Shown: positions 23,956 through 34,700 of the stretch, piece after piece
Layout of the letters: each line of letters begins with the position of its first letter
How positions within the stretch are numbered: position 1 is the stretch's first letter
Assembly (NCBI GenBank): GCA_019359075.1
Contig: JAHHIB010000081.1
Coordinates: 1-40,666 of the forward strand
Origin: Kalymmatonema hyalinum WJT4-NPBG1
Lineage (GTDB): Bacteria; Cyanobacteriota; Cyanobacteriia; Cyanobacteriales; Nostocaceae
Direction: 5' to 3'
Length of the DNA stretch: 40,666 nucleotides
The notes under the pieces: model-generated
The model's database searches: none
Told to the model about the DNA's origin: nothing
The model's input: only the letters and a program-made list of their open reading frames with translations
Position numbers and translations under genes: made by a program

Positions 23956-24363
23956 CTAATACCAGTTCTCTTTGAAGGCGCACAGAATCGTAGGTTGGGG
24001 AGCCACTTGCACAGTTCGGGTTTCCCGACTTGAGGAGCCAGTGCGTTGCGAGCAGCGCTGGCTCCCCAACCTACAGTTATATGCAAGTGTGAAGAGACTT
24101 TCAACTCAACGCCGGCGCGCTCCGCGATGCTCCGGAGGAGCCGCCCAAAGGGCGATCGCCCCAACGGTTCGGAAGATAGATAGAGCCAGTCCACCCTCTA
24201 CCCTTTTGCCTCTACCCTTTAGGATGTTATGCAGAAACTTTCGACCTATCCACCCAAATGAGCGTATTATGCGGAAAGATTCGGCTTAAACAGCAGCTTT
24301 GGAGTATTATACAGAAACTTTCTGTCTATCAATTGTTAGGCAGACTATTGCGTAAAGCAGTGT
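23956..24363. repeat. Repeat-rich intergenic region: 16-bp inverted repeat and 40-bp tandem units
   Basis: A perfect 16-bp inverted repeat (GTAGGTTGGGGAGCCA at 23990-24005 with its complement at 24059-24074) encloses a second stem, GAGCCAG/CTGGCTC. It looks like a small cyanobacterial mobile palindrome. Further right, three 40-bp units (24221-24260, 24261-24300, 24301-24340) share a TTATGCAGAAACTTTC-like head in exact phase and precede the HxlR gene end. No gene is seen. Confidence 0.55.
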
Positions 24364-24759
24364 TTATTTTTCTGTAGATTTGTCTTTTTCGGCATAGATA
24401 GCGTCAATCACTGCTTCATTTGAACGTGCCCACTGGCAAAGCATCGCGATTGGCTCATGGAGTTTTTGACCATATTCCGTGAGACTGTATTCCGTTTTTG
24501 GAGGAACAACTGCATAAACCGTTCGATGTACCAAACCGTCACGCTCTAAACGCCTTAGAACCTGAGTTAGAACTTTTTTAGATATATCGGGTAGTTGTCG
24601 CTGGAGTTCGCTAAACCGTTTTTTCCCATCTGAAAGGCAATGAAAAACAATTGGTGTCCAAGCATCCGATATAAGGATGAGTAGCCGTCGCACAGGGTAA
24701 TCACGCTCAAAAGTTGTTTGTGTTGCAAATTCCTCATTCATTATTTGCTGCCTATCCAT
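24364..24759 (-). CDS. HxlR-family winged-helix regulator
   Basis: A 131-residue transcription factor. The order is that of HxlR proteins: a first helix (RRLLILISDAWTPIVFHCL), then RFSELQRQLPDISKKVLTQVLRRLERDGLVHR, then the wing VPPKTEYSLTEYGQKL. The redox-active cysteine at the start of many HxlR/QorR-type regulators (CPV...) is replaced here by YPV, so sensing must differ. It is divergent from the quinone-oxidoreductase-like gene at 24860, which it probably controls; that pairing is common. An internal ATG seven codons in is an alternative start. Confidence 0.88.
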   Translation of the reverse strand: MDRQQIMNEEFATQTTFERDYPVRRLLILISDAWTPIVFHCLSDGKKRFSELQRQLPDISKKVLTQVLRRLERDGLVHRTVYAVVPPKTEYSLTEYGQKLHEPIAMLCQWARSNEAVIDAIYAEKDKSTEK

Positions 24760-24859
24760 ACTGCCAGTCTACTGCTTAAGGTTACCAAGTGGTGCCTACT
24801 TACATTTTGGGTAACTAATCTCTATATTGAGAAAGTTCAATGAAACTGGGAAAAATGTA

Positions 24860-25852
24860 ATGAAATCCATTCGTGTCACAACACGTGGCGGATCGGAAGT
24901 TCTCACCTACCAGGATGAACCAAAACCCGATTGCAGTCCTGAGTGTGTGCTGTTGAAAGTTATTGCCGCAGGAGTAAACTTTGCTGACATCATGCAGCAT
25001 CAAGGTACATACCCACTTCAATTACCACTTCCCTATACTCCTGGGATGGAAGTCATTGGCGTAGTCGAAGCAGTGGGAGCAGATGTGACAAATGTGAGAG
25101 TAGGAGAACGGATTGCAGCTATTTCGTTTGCAGCAGGTGGATACGCTGAATATCTACTGATCAAGCCAGAGCAGATAATTCGCATTCCAGATACGCTTGA
25201 CGAACATACTGTGCTTGCTCTGCTAATACAGGGGTTAAGTGCTTATCTATTGCTAGATTACGCGGCAAGAATTCGACATGGTGAAAGTGTACTGATTCAT
25301 GCAGCAGCAGGAGGTGTCGGTAATCTACTTGTACAACTTTCCAAGCTAATGAATGCTAGTGATGTGTTTGGGACAGCTAGTACAGAAGCAAAACGAGAAA
25401 TGATCAAAAATTGGGGATGTGATTATGCCATTGATTACACCGACCCGAAATGGCACGAAACTGTCCTTCAGATCACCAATGGCAAGGGCATCAATATCAT
25501 TCTTGATCCAGTTGGCGGAAGTGCGATTGCACAAAATCTATCCTGTTTGGGTGTTGAAGGGCGTTTTGTGAGTTATGGTTGGCTGTCCGGTGATTATCCT
25601 AGTTTGACAACTGCTCAATGTCAGAAGTTGCTGTTTAACAATCAGAGCGTGTCGGGCTTTGCTGTCAACGTGGTAATGGAACATCATCCTGATATTGTCG
25701 ATACAGCTTTAACACAGCTTCTTAATTGGGTTCAGATGGGCAAGCTAACCCCTATTTTGGGTCAAGTTTTCCCGTTAAAAGATGCAGCAGTAGCACACGC
25801 AGCTATTTCAGCACGAAAAACGACAGGTAAAGTGATTTTACAAGTTGGTTAG
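24860..25852 (+). CDS. Zinc-independent quinone oxidoreductase-like MDR enzyme
   Basis: A 330-residue medium-chain reductase of the quinone oxidoreductase (QorA) group. It starts MKSIRVTTRGGSEVLTYQD, with a GroES-like domain to ~120. The NADPH-binding domain begins VLIHAAAGGVGNLLVQLSKL and contains VLDPVGG-like LDPVGGSAI. Zinc-ligand residues of alcohol dehydrogenases are absent. Such enzymes reduce quinones and reactive aldehydes or enones using NADPH. The ATG at 24860 is chosen because it matches the family's N-terminus; an upstream frame adds 11 codons with no support. It is divergent from the HxlR regulator. Confidence 0.9.
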   Translation: MKSIRVTTRGGSEVLTYQDEPKPDCSPECVLLKVIAAGVNFADIMQHQGTYPLQLPLPYTPGMEVIGVVEAVGADVTNVRVGERIAAISFAAGGYAEYLLIKPEQIIRIPDTLDEHTVLALLIQGLSAYLLLDYAARIRHGESVLIHAAAGGVGNLLVQLSKLMNASDVFGTASTEAKREMIKNWGCDYAIDYTDPKWHETVLQITNGKGINIILDPVGGSAIAQNLSCLGVEGRFVSYGWLSGDYPSLTTAQCQKLLFNNQSVSGFAVNVVMEHHPDIVDTALTQLLNWVQMGKLTPILGQVFPLKDAAVAHAAISARKTTGKVILQVG

Positions 25853-26168
25853 TATCCTGCATAACAATCCCAATGCACCGTAACAAAGTCAATCGATGAG
25901 TTGCAGAAGTTGTTGGTGTCTGGTGATTGGAACCGTTAGCTCATGGTAAGAAAGAACCTCCAGATTTTGATGAACGTCGTAAATCCATTCCAAGCAAGAT
26001 AGGGGAGCAACCAACGAAACGCCATTTTTGACGCATGGCATCAGTATTAATTTAGAAGCACCAACATGGCTGGCTCAAGCTGCGCGCATGAAAAAATGAC
26101 TCAGGAACAGAATAGATCCGTCTTCTTATGGGCTATAACTTTTATAGTTTGATTGGTAATAACGTGAT
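25853..26168. other. Intergenic region, possibly decayed coding DNA
   Basis: No intact gene is found. Short hydrophilic reading stretches appear in successive frames between about 25945 and 26100 and are broken by stops, the look of a decayed gene. I cannot name it. It marks the right edge of cargo 1. Confidence 0.3.
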
Positions 26169-26603
26169 ATGGACTCTCCCTTAGTTTCAAACTGTCACTT
26201 TGAATCGTTCTTGCACGAGTTGATGGAAGTGCCATGTCAGTCTATTCTTAGCAGTATTGACTTTGGTCGGTTTATTTCAAATCAAACCGTTGTGTTTCGC
26301 AACCAGTACGGTCGTGGTTACTTTGCTGCTTCAATTGGGGATTATTATGAAGCAACTGGTGAATTTCAGTGTGATACAGACCCTAAATTTTTTTATTTTA
26401 CTCGTGAGACTGGCGCGAAGGGGATGATGGAACCTTCCTTATGGGAAGAAATTTGGAAGGTGGTTGGAGATTGTGTAGAGTTTGGGACTTACTATCAGCA
26501 GCCGATTGTTTTTCTGTTGTGGGGTGAACGTAATAAGGGTGCAGTCAGCCCTTACCACGTTGCTATCCGCGCTCATATTTTAGATTTAAGCGGTCGAATT
26601 TGA
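26169..26603 (+). CDS. Hypothetical protein
   Basis: A 144-residue protein I do not recognise. It is rich in aromatic residues and beta-prone (TVVFRNQYGRGYFAASIGDYY, IVFLLWGERNKG), with no signal peptide or membrane helix. Codon use is AT-leaning like the plasmid backbone rather than the cargo. It lies between cargo 1 and mobC and is transcribed towards mobC's end. Confidence 0.5.
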   Translation: MDSPLVSNCHFESFLHELMEVPCQSILSSIDFGRFISNQTVVFRNQYGRGYFAASIGDYYEATGEFQCDTDPKFFYFTRETGAKGMMEPSLWEEIWKVVGDCVEFGTYYQQPIVFLLWGERNKGAVSPYHVAIRAHILDLSGRI

Positions 26604-26752
26604 CCGTCGCTCATTTTAGGATTGACCCCCACTGGTCGTGCTACGGTAAAACAGTTACGGTGAAATCGCTGTTCTTGTGGTTAAAGAGCGCCGCGCTCTG
26701 TTTACCGAGTGAGAACATCCAACCAAAGATTTAATTGCATAAGCTAATCAGC

Positions 26753-27121
26753 TCATCTAATAGAACAAACTCCGTCGTCGTCTTTATCGCTTTCTAGTTT
26801 GATTTTGAATGCAGCGGCGATGGCTTTGTCTACAAGTGCGATCGCATTCTCTACAGCATTTATAATCTGTTGGTCGTTTGTCTTTTTAGATAGGTGTCTA
26901 AGCTGCATAAGTTGGCTTTTAGCAGCCCCACCATATGCTCGTACTTTGATTAAATCTGCGGGTGGTTTTTCTCTCATAACCCGTTTTAACCCACAATTTC
27001 TCAGATACTCAGAGGCAGTTTGATTGGTAGCAGCAGCTTTATCCTCAATGATAGCTTTCTCGTCATCGAAGAGATATACCTTTAGGGATTTCTTTCTGGT
27101 AGTGTTTGAATTGCTTGTCAT
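26753..27121 (-). CDS. mobC: MobC-like relaxosome accessory protein
   Basis: A 122-residue protein with the organisation of MobC/NikA-type relaxosome proteins. There is a basic start and a beta strand (KKSLKVYLFDDEKAII), then the helices of an RHH domain (AAATNQTASEYLRNCGLKR). Further helices follow (AAKSQLMQLRHLSKKTNDQQIINAVENAIALVDKAI). Such proteins bind near oriT and help the relaxase nick. The expected neighbour, the relaxase at 19932-21680, is on the same strand but separated by cargo 1. The upstream 900-bp gap with duplicated 39-bp blocks is the natural oriT position. Confidence 0.8.
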   Translation of the reverse strand: MTSNSNTTRKKSLKVYLFDDEKAIIEDKAAATNQTASEYLRNCGLKRVMREKPPADLIKVRAYGGAAKSQLMQLRHLSKKTNDQQIINAVENAIALVDKAIAAAFKIKLESDKDDDGVCSIR

Positions 27122-27331
27122 ATAAAGTTATATATATTTTGAATTTCTGTTTGCAATTTATAATTATTTTGATTTTGGTTATGTAAAATTGGCTTAATCA
27201 AAGTCGTTACGAATAAATATAGTCTTTTAACGAATCTTCCTTATTCTCAATAATTAGTTTTATTGCAATTACTTTTAATCGAAATTAATAAATTGATTTG
27301 ACTACTTGAAACAGTCTGTTGGTTTATATTC

Positions 27332-27370
27332 GACCCTAGTAAACATACCTTGTTCAAGTACGGGGATATG
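27332..27370. repeat. 39-bp direct repeat copy 1, nic-like core
   Basis: Block from GACCCTAGTAAACATACCTT to GGGGATATG. It differs from copy 2 at three positions in the middle. Copy 1 reads CAAGTACGGGG at the nic-like core. Confidence 0.7.
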
Positions 27371-27682
27371 GCACAATAGCAGTATCTTCCCAGTACGCCA
27401 GTACCACCACAGACTGTTATAACCGACACAGTATGTTTATGACAATGCGTAAAATACTGCAATGCCTACAATGTTTGTGTAGTGAGATATTGTTCTAATT
27501 GCAAAGGCAGGCGATCGCGGGTTAGTTATCTAGCTAAATATATTTATATTTAAGTATAAATATTATTTAAAATACTGAAAATATTCTACAATTAAAAAAT
27601 AAAATATAAGACAAAGTGTTTTATATTGTGTTACATAACGAGACGGGTAGGATTGGGAACTTGTGATAATTGAGGTGTTACT

Positions 27683-27721
27683 GACCCTAGTAAACATACC
27701 TTGTCTAAGTGCGGGGATATG
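27683..27721. repeat. 39-bp direct repeat copy 2, nic-like core
   Basis: Copy 2 reads TAAGTGCGGGG at the core. TAAGTGCG is the nic-region octamer of RSF1010/MOBQ-type origins of transfer as I know them. The copy lies 351 bp from copy 1. Confidence 0.7.
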
Positions 27722-28029
27722 ACTTTTTAGGGCGATCCTGTGGTAGCGAGGGGATACTACTGCAATGCTGGGATATAGCTAGTGTATGTGTAACCATACC
27801 ATGAGTGTAACAATACGTATGTACTAGGAATACTCCTACTATGCTGGGGTATTGTGAGGGAAACAGGAGCATAGTCGGAGATGACATTTTCTCAGTATGA
27901 GGTTATGGTATAAGCAAGTACAGAGCAGCACTTATATTCTACGATTTGTCTATCATCTATTAATACAATTCTCGTGCTGTAATACTTCAATTGTGAAGCG
28001 CGTGGTTAGTAGGGTTTAAAGGAAGGGAG

Positions 28030-28533
28030 ATGACAGAATTTGTTATACCGCAGATAAAGAGGAGTGGGAATACGGAGACGGGGAAGATGTTCAAGTACTT
28101 GATATCTAACCCGATGGAGATGGGGTTGGTAGAGACAGTAGTATATACCCTCAAAGCGTTTTGGTTGCCCCTGTCGATGCATTCAGTTGGGATTAGGGGA
28201 GAAAAACTGAGGAAGGTTGCCTTATGGGCGATTGGAGTATTGGAGAGCCAGATTCAGACGATTAAGCGTGTGTGTGGATTGGAGGAGATATCACAGTTGG
28301 TACTGATTACCCCTATGGTTAGTCCGCAAACAGCAGCAGTGGTTTCTCCTGCTGTAGCGTATCAACAACCAAATAGTAATGCTTCTTCTTCTGTTGCTAC
28401 ACTTGCCCAACAAGAAGAATTATCCCAACAAAACGCATCTGGGGTAGAGGATAATTATGATGACTTTTTTGATGATGATTCGGATGTGATACCTGCGGGG
28501 GCGATTGAGGGGGATGCAGGATTTAGGGTGTGA
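28030..28533 (+). CDS. Hypothetical plasmid protein with acidic tail
   Basis: A 167-residue protein of unknown family. The first ~95 residues look folded and mostly helical (VETVVYTLKAFWLPLSMHS, KVALWAIGVLESQIQTIKRV). A low-complexity Ser/Gln/Ala linker leads to a very acidic patch (DNYDDFFDDDSD) and a short tail. It is divergent from mobC across the putative oriT. A GGAAGGGAG purine run lies directly before the ATG. A role in transfer is suggested only by position. An 11-bp hairpin follows the stop. Confidence 0.6.
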   Translation: MTEFVIPQIKRSGNTETGKMFKYLISNPMEMGLVETVVYTLKAFWLPLSMHSVGIRGEKLRKVALWAIGVLESQIQTIKRVCGLEEISQLVLITPMVSPQTAAVVSPAVAYQQPNSNASSSVATLAQQEELSQQNASGVEDNYDDFFDDDSDVIPAGAIEGDAGFRV

Positions 28534-28537
28534 ACTA

Positions 28538-28568
28538 CCTACACGCTCCCTGACGGTGAGCGTGTAGG
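28538..28568 (+). terminator. Hairpin after the 28030 gene
   Basis: A perfect 11-bp stem (CCTACACGCTC/GAGCGTGTAGG) with a 9-nt loop starts 5 bp after the stop codon. There is no T run after it, so it may be a terminator stem or a transcript-stabilising hairpin. Confidence 0.5.
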
Positions 28569-28795
28569 CTTCCAGTTTCAATCGATGTTGCCTTCTTCCC
28601 ATGAACGAAGTCCAGTAATTTGCAAAGGGCAAGTTAAAGGCGTTATTATACTAAAGCGAATATTTTAGCGCGGCCGCAGAATTCGGAACTCAAATTTTTG
28701 GAGTGGTTGCTTCTGTTGAGTTTTACCCAAGTCAATGGCTTGTCAGATCGCAGTTAAAGCAACACAACCCATGGTACTGATCGGGAGAGAGTTCA

Positions 28796-31700
28796 ATGAT
28801 TGCTCTAGCTGGGATCGCCTTCCATTGCAAAATCTATTCAAGTTCAGCATCTGTTGTGTACCGGGGTATCAGGGTGCAGGATGGTCGGGCAATCATTGTC
28901 AAACTACTTAAGCAAGATTATCCCTCTCCTGAAGAACTAATTCGCTATAGGCAGGAATATGAAATTACCCGTTCCCTCAAAGAGGAAGGAGTAATCAAAG
29001 CATATAGTCAGCAAGACTATCAGCGCACGCTCGTTATTCTCTTGGAAGATTTCGGTGGAGAATCTATCGAAAGATGGATGCGGCAGCAACCAAATTTTTG
29101 TCCGATACCTTTATCCAATTTCTTACGATTAGCAATCGATATCACAGATATTTTGGGCAGAATTCATGCTGCTGGAGTCATTCACAAAGATATCAATCCT
29201 AGCAACATCGTCCTTAATCCGAATACTGGCGTTGTCAAAATTATTGACTTTGGTATTGCCACCCGCTTTAACCGCACCAATCCGACGTTCAAAAGTCCCC
29301 ATGTGTTAGAAGGCACGCTTGCCTATCTGTCGCCAGAGCAAACCGGGCGGATGAACCGGATGCTCGACTATCGCACCGATTTCTACTCGCTAGGCGTAAC
29401 CTTCTACAAACTGTTAACGGGACAGTTGCCGTTTCCCACCCAAGACATCCTGGAGCTAGTTCACTGTCACATTGCCAGACCGCCGATTCCGCCGCACGAA
29501 TTGAACGCTGCAATTCCCAAACCCATTTCAGACCTGATTTTGAAACTGATGGCGAAGAATGCGGAGGATCGCTATCAGAGTGCTTGGGGGATCAAAGCGG
29601 ATCTAGAACGATGTGCTGAACAACTGGCAGAAGTGGGTCGAATTGAACCGATGCCGTTGGGTTTGCAAGATGTTTCTGAACAGTTTTGCATTCCTCAAAA
29701 ACTGTATGGGCGAGTCGCAGAGGTGGAAGCATTATGGGCGGCGTTCGACAGAGTGGCAGGGAGTGAGGGAGTAGGGGAATGGGGAAGTGGGGGAGCAGGA
29801 GAAGACATTGCCCTACCACCGCATCGTGAAATGATGCTGGTCTCCGGTTATGCTGGCATCGGCAAAACGGCGTTGGTGCAGGAACTCCATAAACCGATCA
29901 CAGCAAAGCACGGCTATTTCATCTCTGGTAAGTTTGACCAATTCGGGCACAATATTCCCTACAGCGCGATCGTCTATGCCCTGCAAAAATTGGTGCAGCA
30001 ACTATTGGGTGAACCCGATGAAGAGGTGGAAGTATGGCGATCGCGTTTACTCACTGCTCTGGGCAGCAACGGACAAATCATCATTGATGTTATCCCCGAA
30101 GTTGAGTTAATCATTGGCAAGCAGTCGCCCATACCCGAAGTTGGAGCAACTGAGGCACAGAATCGATTCAATCTAACGTTTCAAAGGTTCGTGCGGGCAT
30201 TTTGTGCAAAAGAGCATCCTCTGGTCATCTTTTTAGACGATTTACAGTGGATCGATTCTGCGACGTTGAAGTTGATTGAACTCATCTTGCTTGACGAGCA
30301 AACTCAATCTCTGTTTTTGATCGGAGCTTATCGAGATCATGAAGTGTCTCCAACGCATTCATTAATTTTGATGCTGGAGAACTTGCGAAATCAGGGAGCA
30401 ATCCTTCAAGAAATCGCTCTGACTCCCTTAACGCTGGAACCGTTGACTCAACTGTTAGCTGAGACATTACATCACAATCCTGATACCGTTCGTTCCTTAG
30501 CCCAAGTCGTGTTGTGTAAAACCGAGGGCAACCCCTTCTTTATCGGTGAAATTTTGAAGCTGCTGTATAGCGAAAATTTGTTGACCTTTGATGCCCAACA
30601 GTTGAGTTGGCAATGGAACTTGGCTGAGATTGAAGCTCAAGATATCACAGATAATGTAGTGGAGTTGCTGCTGCGTCAGTTGCAAAAATTGTCGGAAGCA
30701 ACACAGCAAATTCTCTCGATCGCGGCTTGTGTTGGATCTGAGTTTGATTTAGAGACATTGGAGATCGTGTGTGAAGAATCCCCGAAAGCAATTTCTCTGA
30801 ATTTGCTAGCAGCGATTCAGGCTGAATTGATTCAGCCTCTTTCTGAATTAGATGAGAACTTGTTAGTTCAAGAGTATAAGTTTTTGCACGATCGCGTCCA
30901 GCAAGCCGCCTATGCCCTGATTGATGAGTCGCAGAAACAAGTGGTTCATCTGCAAATTGGTCGTAATCTCGTCGAAAAAACGTCACCAGAACAGTTATCA
31001 GAGCGGTTGTTTGAGATTGTTGATCATCTCAATCATGGAATTGAACTTGTCTCTGATCAAGCCGAACGTAATGAGATTGCTCGATTGAATTTAATAGCAG
31101 GTCAGAAAGCCAAGGCAGCAACGGCTTATGAAGCAGCTTTTAAGTATTTCACTACAGGGATTCAACTCCTCAATCCAGAGAGTTGGCAGAGTGAGTATGA
31201 CCTTACCTTAGCGCTGTACTCAGAAGCAGCAGAGGCAGCCTACCTCAGTGGTCACTTTGACGAAATGGAGCGGCTTGCAGAAGCAGTGCTCAACCGTGCG
31301 AAGACAGTGCTAGACACCGTGAAAGTTTACGATAGCAGGATTCAAGCATGGATGTCGCGGGGAGACCCTAAAGAAGCCCTTAAAACTGGCTTGGAAGTGC
31401 TGCAACGCTTAGGAATTCGTTTAGTGGAAGCTCCAAGTCAGTTAGATGTTCAAGCAGGATTAGAGGAAACCGCTTCACGATTGGCTGGGCGGGAAATCGA
31501 AGATTTGATCAATCTGCCAGAGATGACTGAACCTGTGCCACTGGCAGCAATTTACATTTTAGCCAGCACAGTGGGTGTGGCTTATATTTCGGCACCCGCT
31601 CTGTTGGTGCTGATTGTGTGCAAAATGGTGAATTTATCGATCGCCCATGGAAACGCTATCTGGTCGCTGTCTGCTTATGCTGCCTATGGCATGATCCTAT

Positions 31701-34700
31701 GTGGAGTTGTACAAGACTTTGAACTGGGCTATCGATTTGGCAAATTATCCTTAAATTTAGCGAAACGATCAAATAACAAGAGAGGTAGCTGCAAAGTATT
31801 GCTGATGGTGAATTACCCCATTCCCTGGAAAGCCCACCTTAAAGAGACTCTCCCTAGTTTAGCTGAAGCTTATCAAAGCGGTATAGAAAGTGGAGAGTTT
31901 GAATATGCGAGTTATTGTGCAGCCATCGTATGTTATTACTCCTTTTTTGCAGGACACGAACTGACAGAACTGGAACAACAAACAGCGATTTATCGTAAAG
32001 CCACCCATCAAATTAGACGAGAGATTTCTGCCACCTACCTGGCAATGTTGCAGCAAACGATCCTGAACCTGCGAGGTCAATCTGAAAATCCAAGTCGCTT
32101 AGTGGGTGGTCTCTATGACGAAGAGCAAGCACTATCATGGACGATCGCGGCCAAGGATGGAACTGGCCTTCACTTCTTTTACTCAAATAAGCTGATTTTA
32201 TGCTACCTGTTCGGGGAGTATGAGCAAGCTGCAAAAACGGCTACTTTGGCAGAACCGTATTTAAGCAGAGCCACATCATTATTCTCTGTATCTGTATTTC
32301 ATTTCTATGACTCCCTAATCGTTCTGAGCTTGTGGGCAAATGCTTCAAGCTCTGAAAAAGCACCCTGGTTGAATCGCGTTAATGCCAACCAAGAAAAGAT
32401 GCAAAAATGGGCAGAACACGCCCCAATGAATTTTTTGCACAAATACCATTTAGTCAAGGCAGAGAAAGCGCGAGTCTTAGGGCAATTTCTTGAGGCTGAA
32501 GAGTTTTATGAACAAGCGATTCAAGGAGCCAGAGAAAATGAATATATTCAGGAAGAGGCGTTAGCATACGAATTAGCTGCAAAACATTATCTAGCGCGAG
32601 GTCTGGAAAGGTTTGCCCAGCTCTACATGAAGGAAGCTCACTACTGCTATGAACGATGGGGAGCGATGGCAAAAGTCAAAGATTTAGAAACTCGCTACCC
32701 GCAGTTCTTTCCTCAATCATCGGATGTGACTTACACGCCAATCCATGCAACTTCTGGAACTACTTCTACTCGCTTAGACAGCGCGATCGATTTAGCGACG
32801 GTACTGAAAGCATCACAGGCAATTTCGAGTGAAATTGAACTAGATCGGCTGCTTCGTTCCTTGATGCAGATCTTAATCGAGAATGCTGGCGCACAAACTG
32901 GAAGTCTGATTTTAGAAACCTCAGGAGAATGGACAATTGAGGCTGCTTGTGAACTCAATGATAGTGAGAATGTCTGTACGACGCAAGTGTTGGAATCGAT
33001 GCCAATGGCGAATCGTTTACCCGAATCGATTATTCAATATGTGATTCGGACTCATGAACCTGTGATCTTGAATGATGCGACTCATGAAGCTAATTTCATC
33101 CATGAGCCATACATTCAGCATAACCAACCGCGATCGCTGCTCTGTTTGCCGTTGCTGAATCAAAGTAAGCTTGTTGGTGTGTTGTATTTGGAAAATCAAT
33201 TAGCAACTGGGGCTTTTACACCGGAGCGATCGCAGGTCTTAAACTTGCTATCCACTCAAGCAGCGATCGCGATCGAAAATGCCAAACTCTACGCACAGCT
33301 AAACGCCAGCAAAGATAGATTGACGCAATTTTTTGAAGCGATGCCAGTGGGAATTGGAGTGGTCGATGCAACAGGTCGCCCTTGCTACTCCAATCAAAGG
33401 TCAGTTCAGCTATTGGGTAAAGCGATTGATCCTGCTGTGACACCGGATCAATTTGCAGAGGTTTATCAATTTTATTTAGCGGGAACAGAACAACCCTATC
33501 CAACTGAGAGAATGCCAATCATCCAAGCGTTGAGCGGCAAACGCACCGCAGTTGACGATTTGGAAATTCACCAAAACAGCGCAATAATTCCAGTTGAGGT
33601 GTGGGGAACTCCTATTTTTGATGAACAGGGCAATGTCGCTTATGCGCTGGCAGCCTTTCAAGACATCACTCAGCGGAGACAAGCAGAACAACTGCTAGCC
33701 GATTACAATCGTACCTTGGAGCAACAGGTAGCGGAACGAACAGCAGCTTTACAGCGTAGTGAAGCTAAGTTCCGCAATATCTTTGAAAACTCGCAGGTCG
33801 GCATCTTCCGAAACCGCATCTCGGATGGATTAATTCTCAATGCCAACCAACGCCTTGCCAACCTGTTGGGCTTTGATTCACCAGAGGAGATTATTGGGCT
33901 AGAACACAGCATCGACTATTTTGTAAATCCCAGCGATCGCCAATATGCCCATGAGTTGATGAAGCGGGATGGGGAACTGCGAAGCTATGAAGCACAACTG
34001 CGAAAACGAGATGGGACAGTCTTCTGGGGACTTCTCTCTGCTTATCTGAATGCAGCCGATGGATACCTCGAAGGGGTGGTTGCAGATATTAGCGATCACA
34101 AACAAACCGAAGCCGCATTGAGACAAAGTGAAGCAAATTATCGCAACCTGCTACAAACCGCGAATTCAGTCATCATCCGCTATGACACGCAAGGACGGAT
34201 TCATTACATCAACGATTATGGAGTAAAATTATTGGGCTATGAAGAACATGAAATTTTAGGGCGAACCTTATTTGAAACAATCATTCCAGACATCGAAACC
34301 TCTGGACGCGATGTCAAACCATTGGTTCACGATTTACTTCGTAATCCTCAACTGTACCCACAAGGCGAGGGTGAAAACCTGTGTCGAGACGGTCGGCGAG
34401 TTTGGATGACCTGGTCAAATCAAGCCATCTTCAATGAACAGGGAGAGGTCGTTGAAATCTTATCGGTGGGCAATGACATTACCCAGCGCAGGCAAGCAGA
34501 AGAGGCATTACAACGCAGTGAAACCAAGTTCCGAACCATCTTTGAAAACTCGCAGGTCGGCATCTGCCGAACGCGCCTTTCTGATGCATTAATTCTCGAT
34601 GCCAATCAACGCTTTGCCAATCTGTATGGCTTTGACTCACCAGAGGAGATCATTGGGATTGAACACACCGCAGACTACTATGTCAATCCCAGCGATCGCC

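Larger units (their letters stand above)
27122..28029. other. Long non-coding region, candidate oriT
   Basis: A 908-bp gene-free stretch lies between divergent mobC and the 28030 gene. It contains two 39-bp blocks (27332-27370, 27683-27721) with 36 of 39 matches, each holding a CAAGTACGGGG or TAAGTGCGGGG core. It also has AACAGTCTGT/ACAGACTGTT inverted elements flanking the first block and a shared TACTGCAATGC after each block. A very AT-rich segment lies around 27530-27620. This layout, next to a relaxosome gene, is what an oriT region looks like. A replication origin is not excluded. Confidence 0.5.

Noticed and set aside
24221-24340. CRISPR-like repeats with 40-bp period
   Set aside because: Only the first ~16 bases of each unit are similar and units are contiguous; repeats and spacers of normal size are absent.
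27332-27721. CRISPR array
   Set aside because: Only two repeat copies, 351 bp apart, with no spacer periodicity and no cas genes.
27705-27887. Short minus-strand frame in the candidate oriT region
   Set aside because: It starts and ends in the repeat-containing non-coding stretch and has no recognisable protein features.
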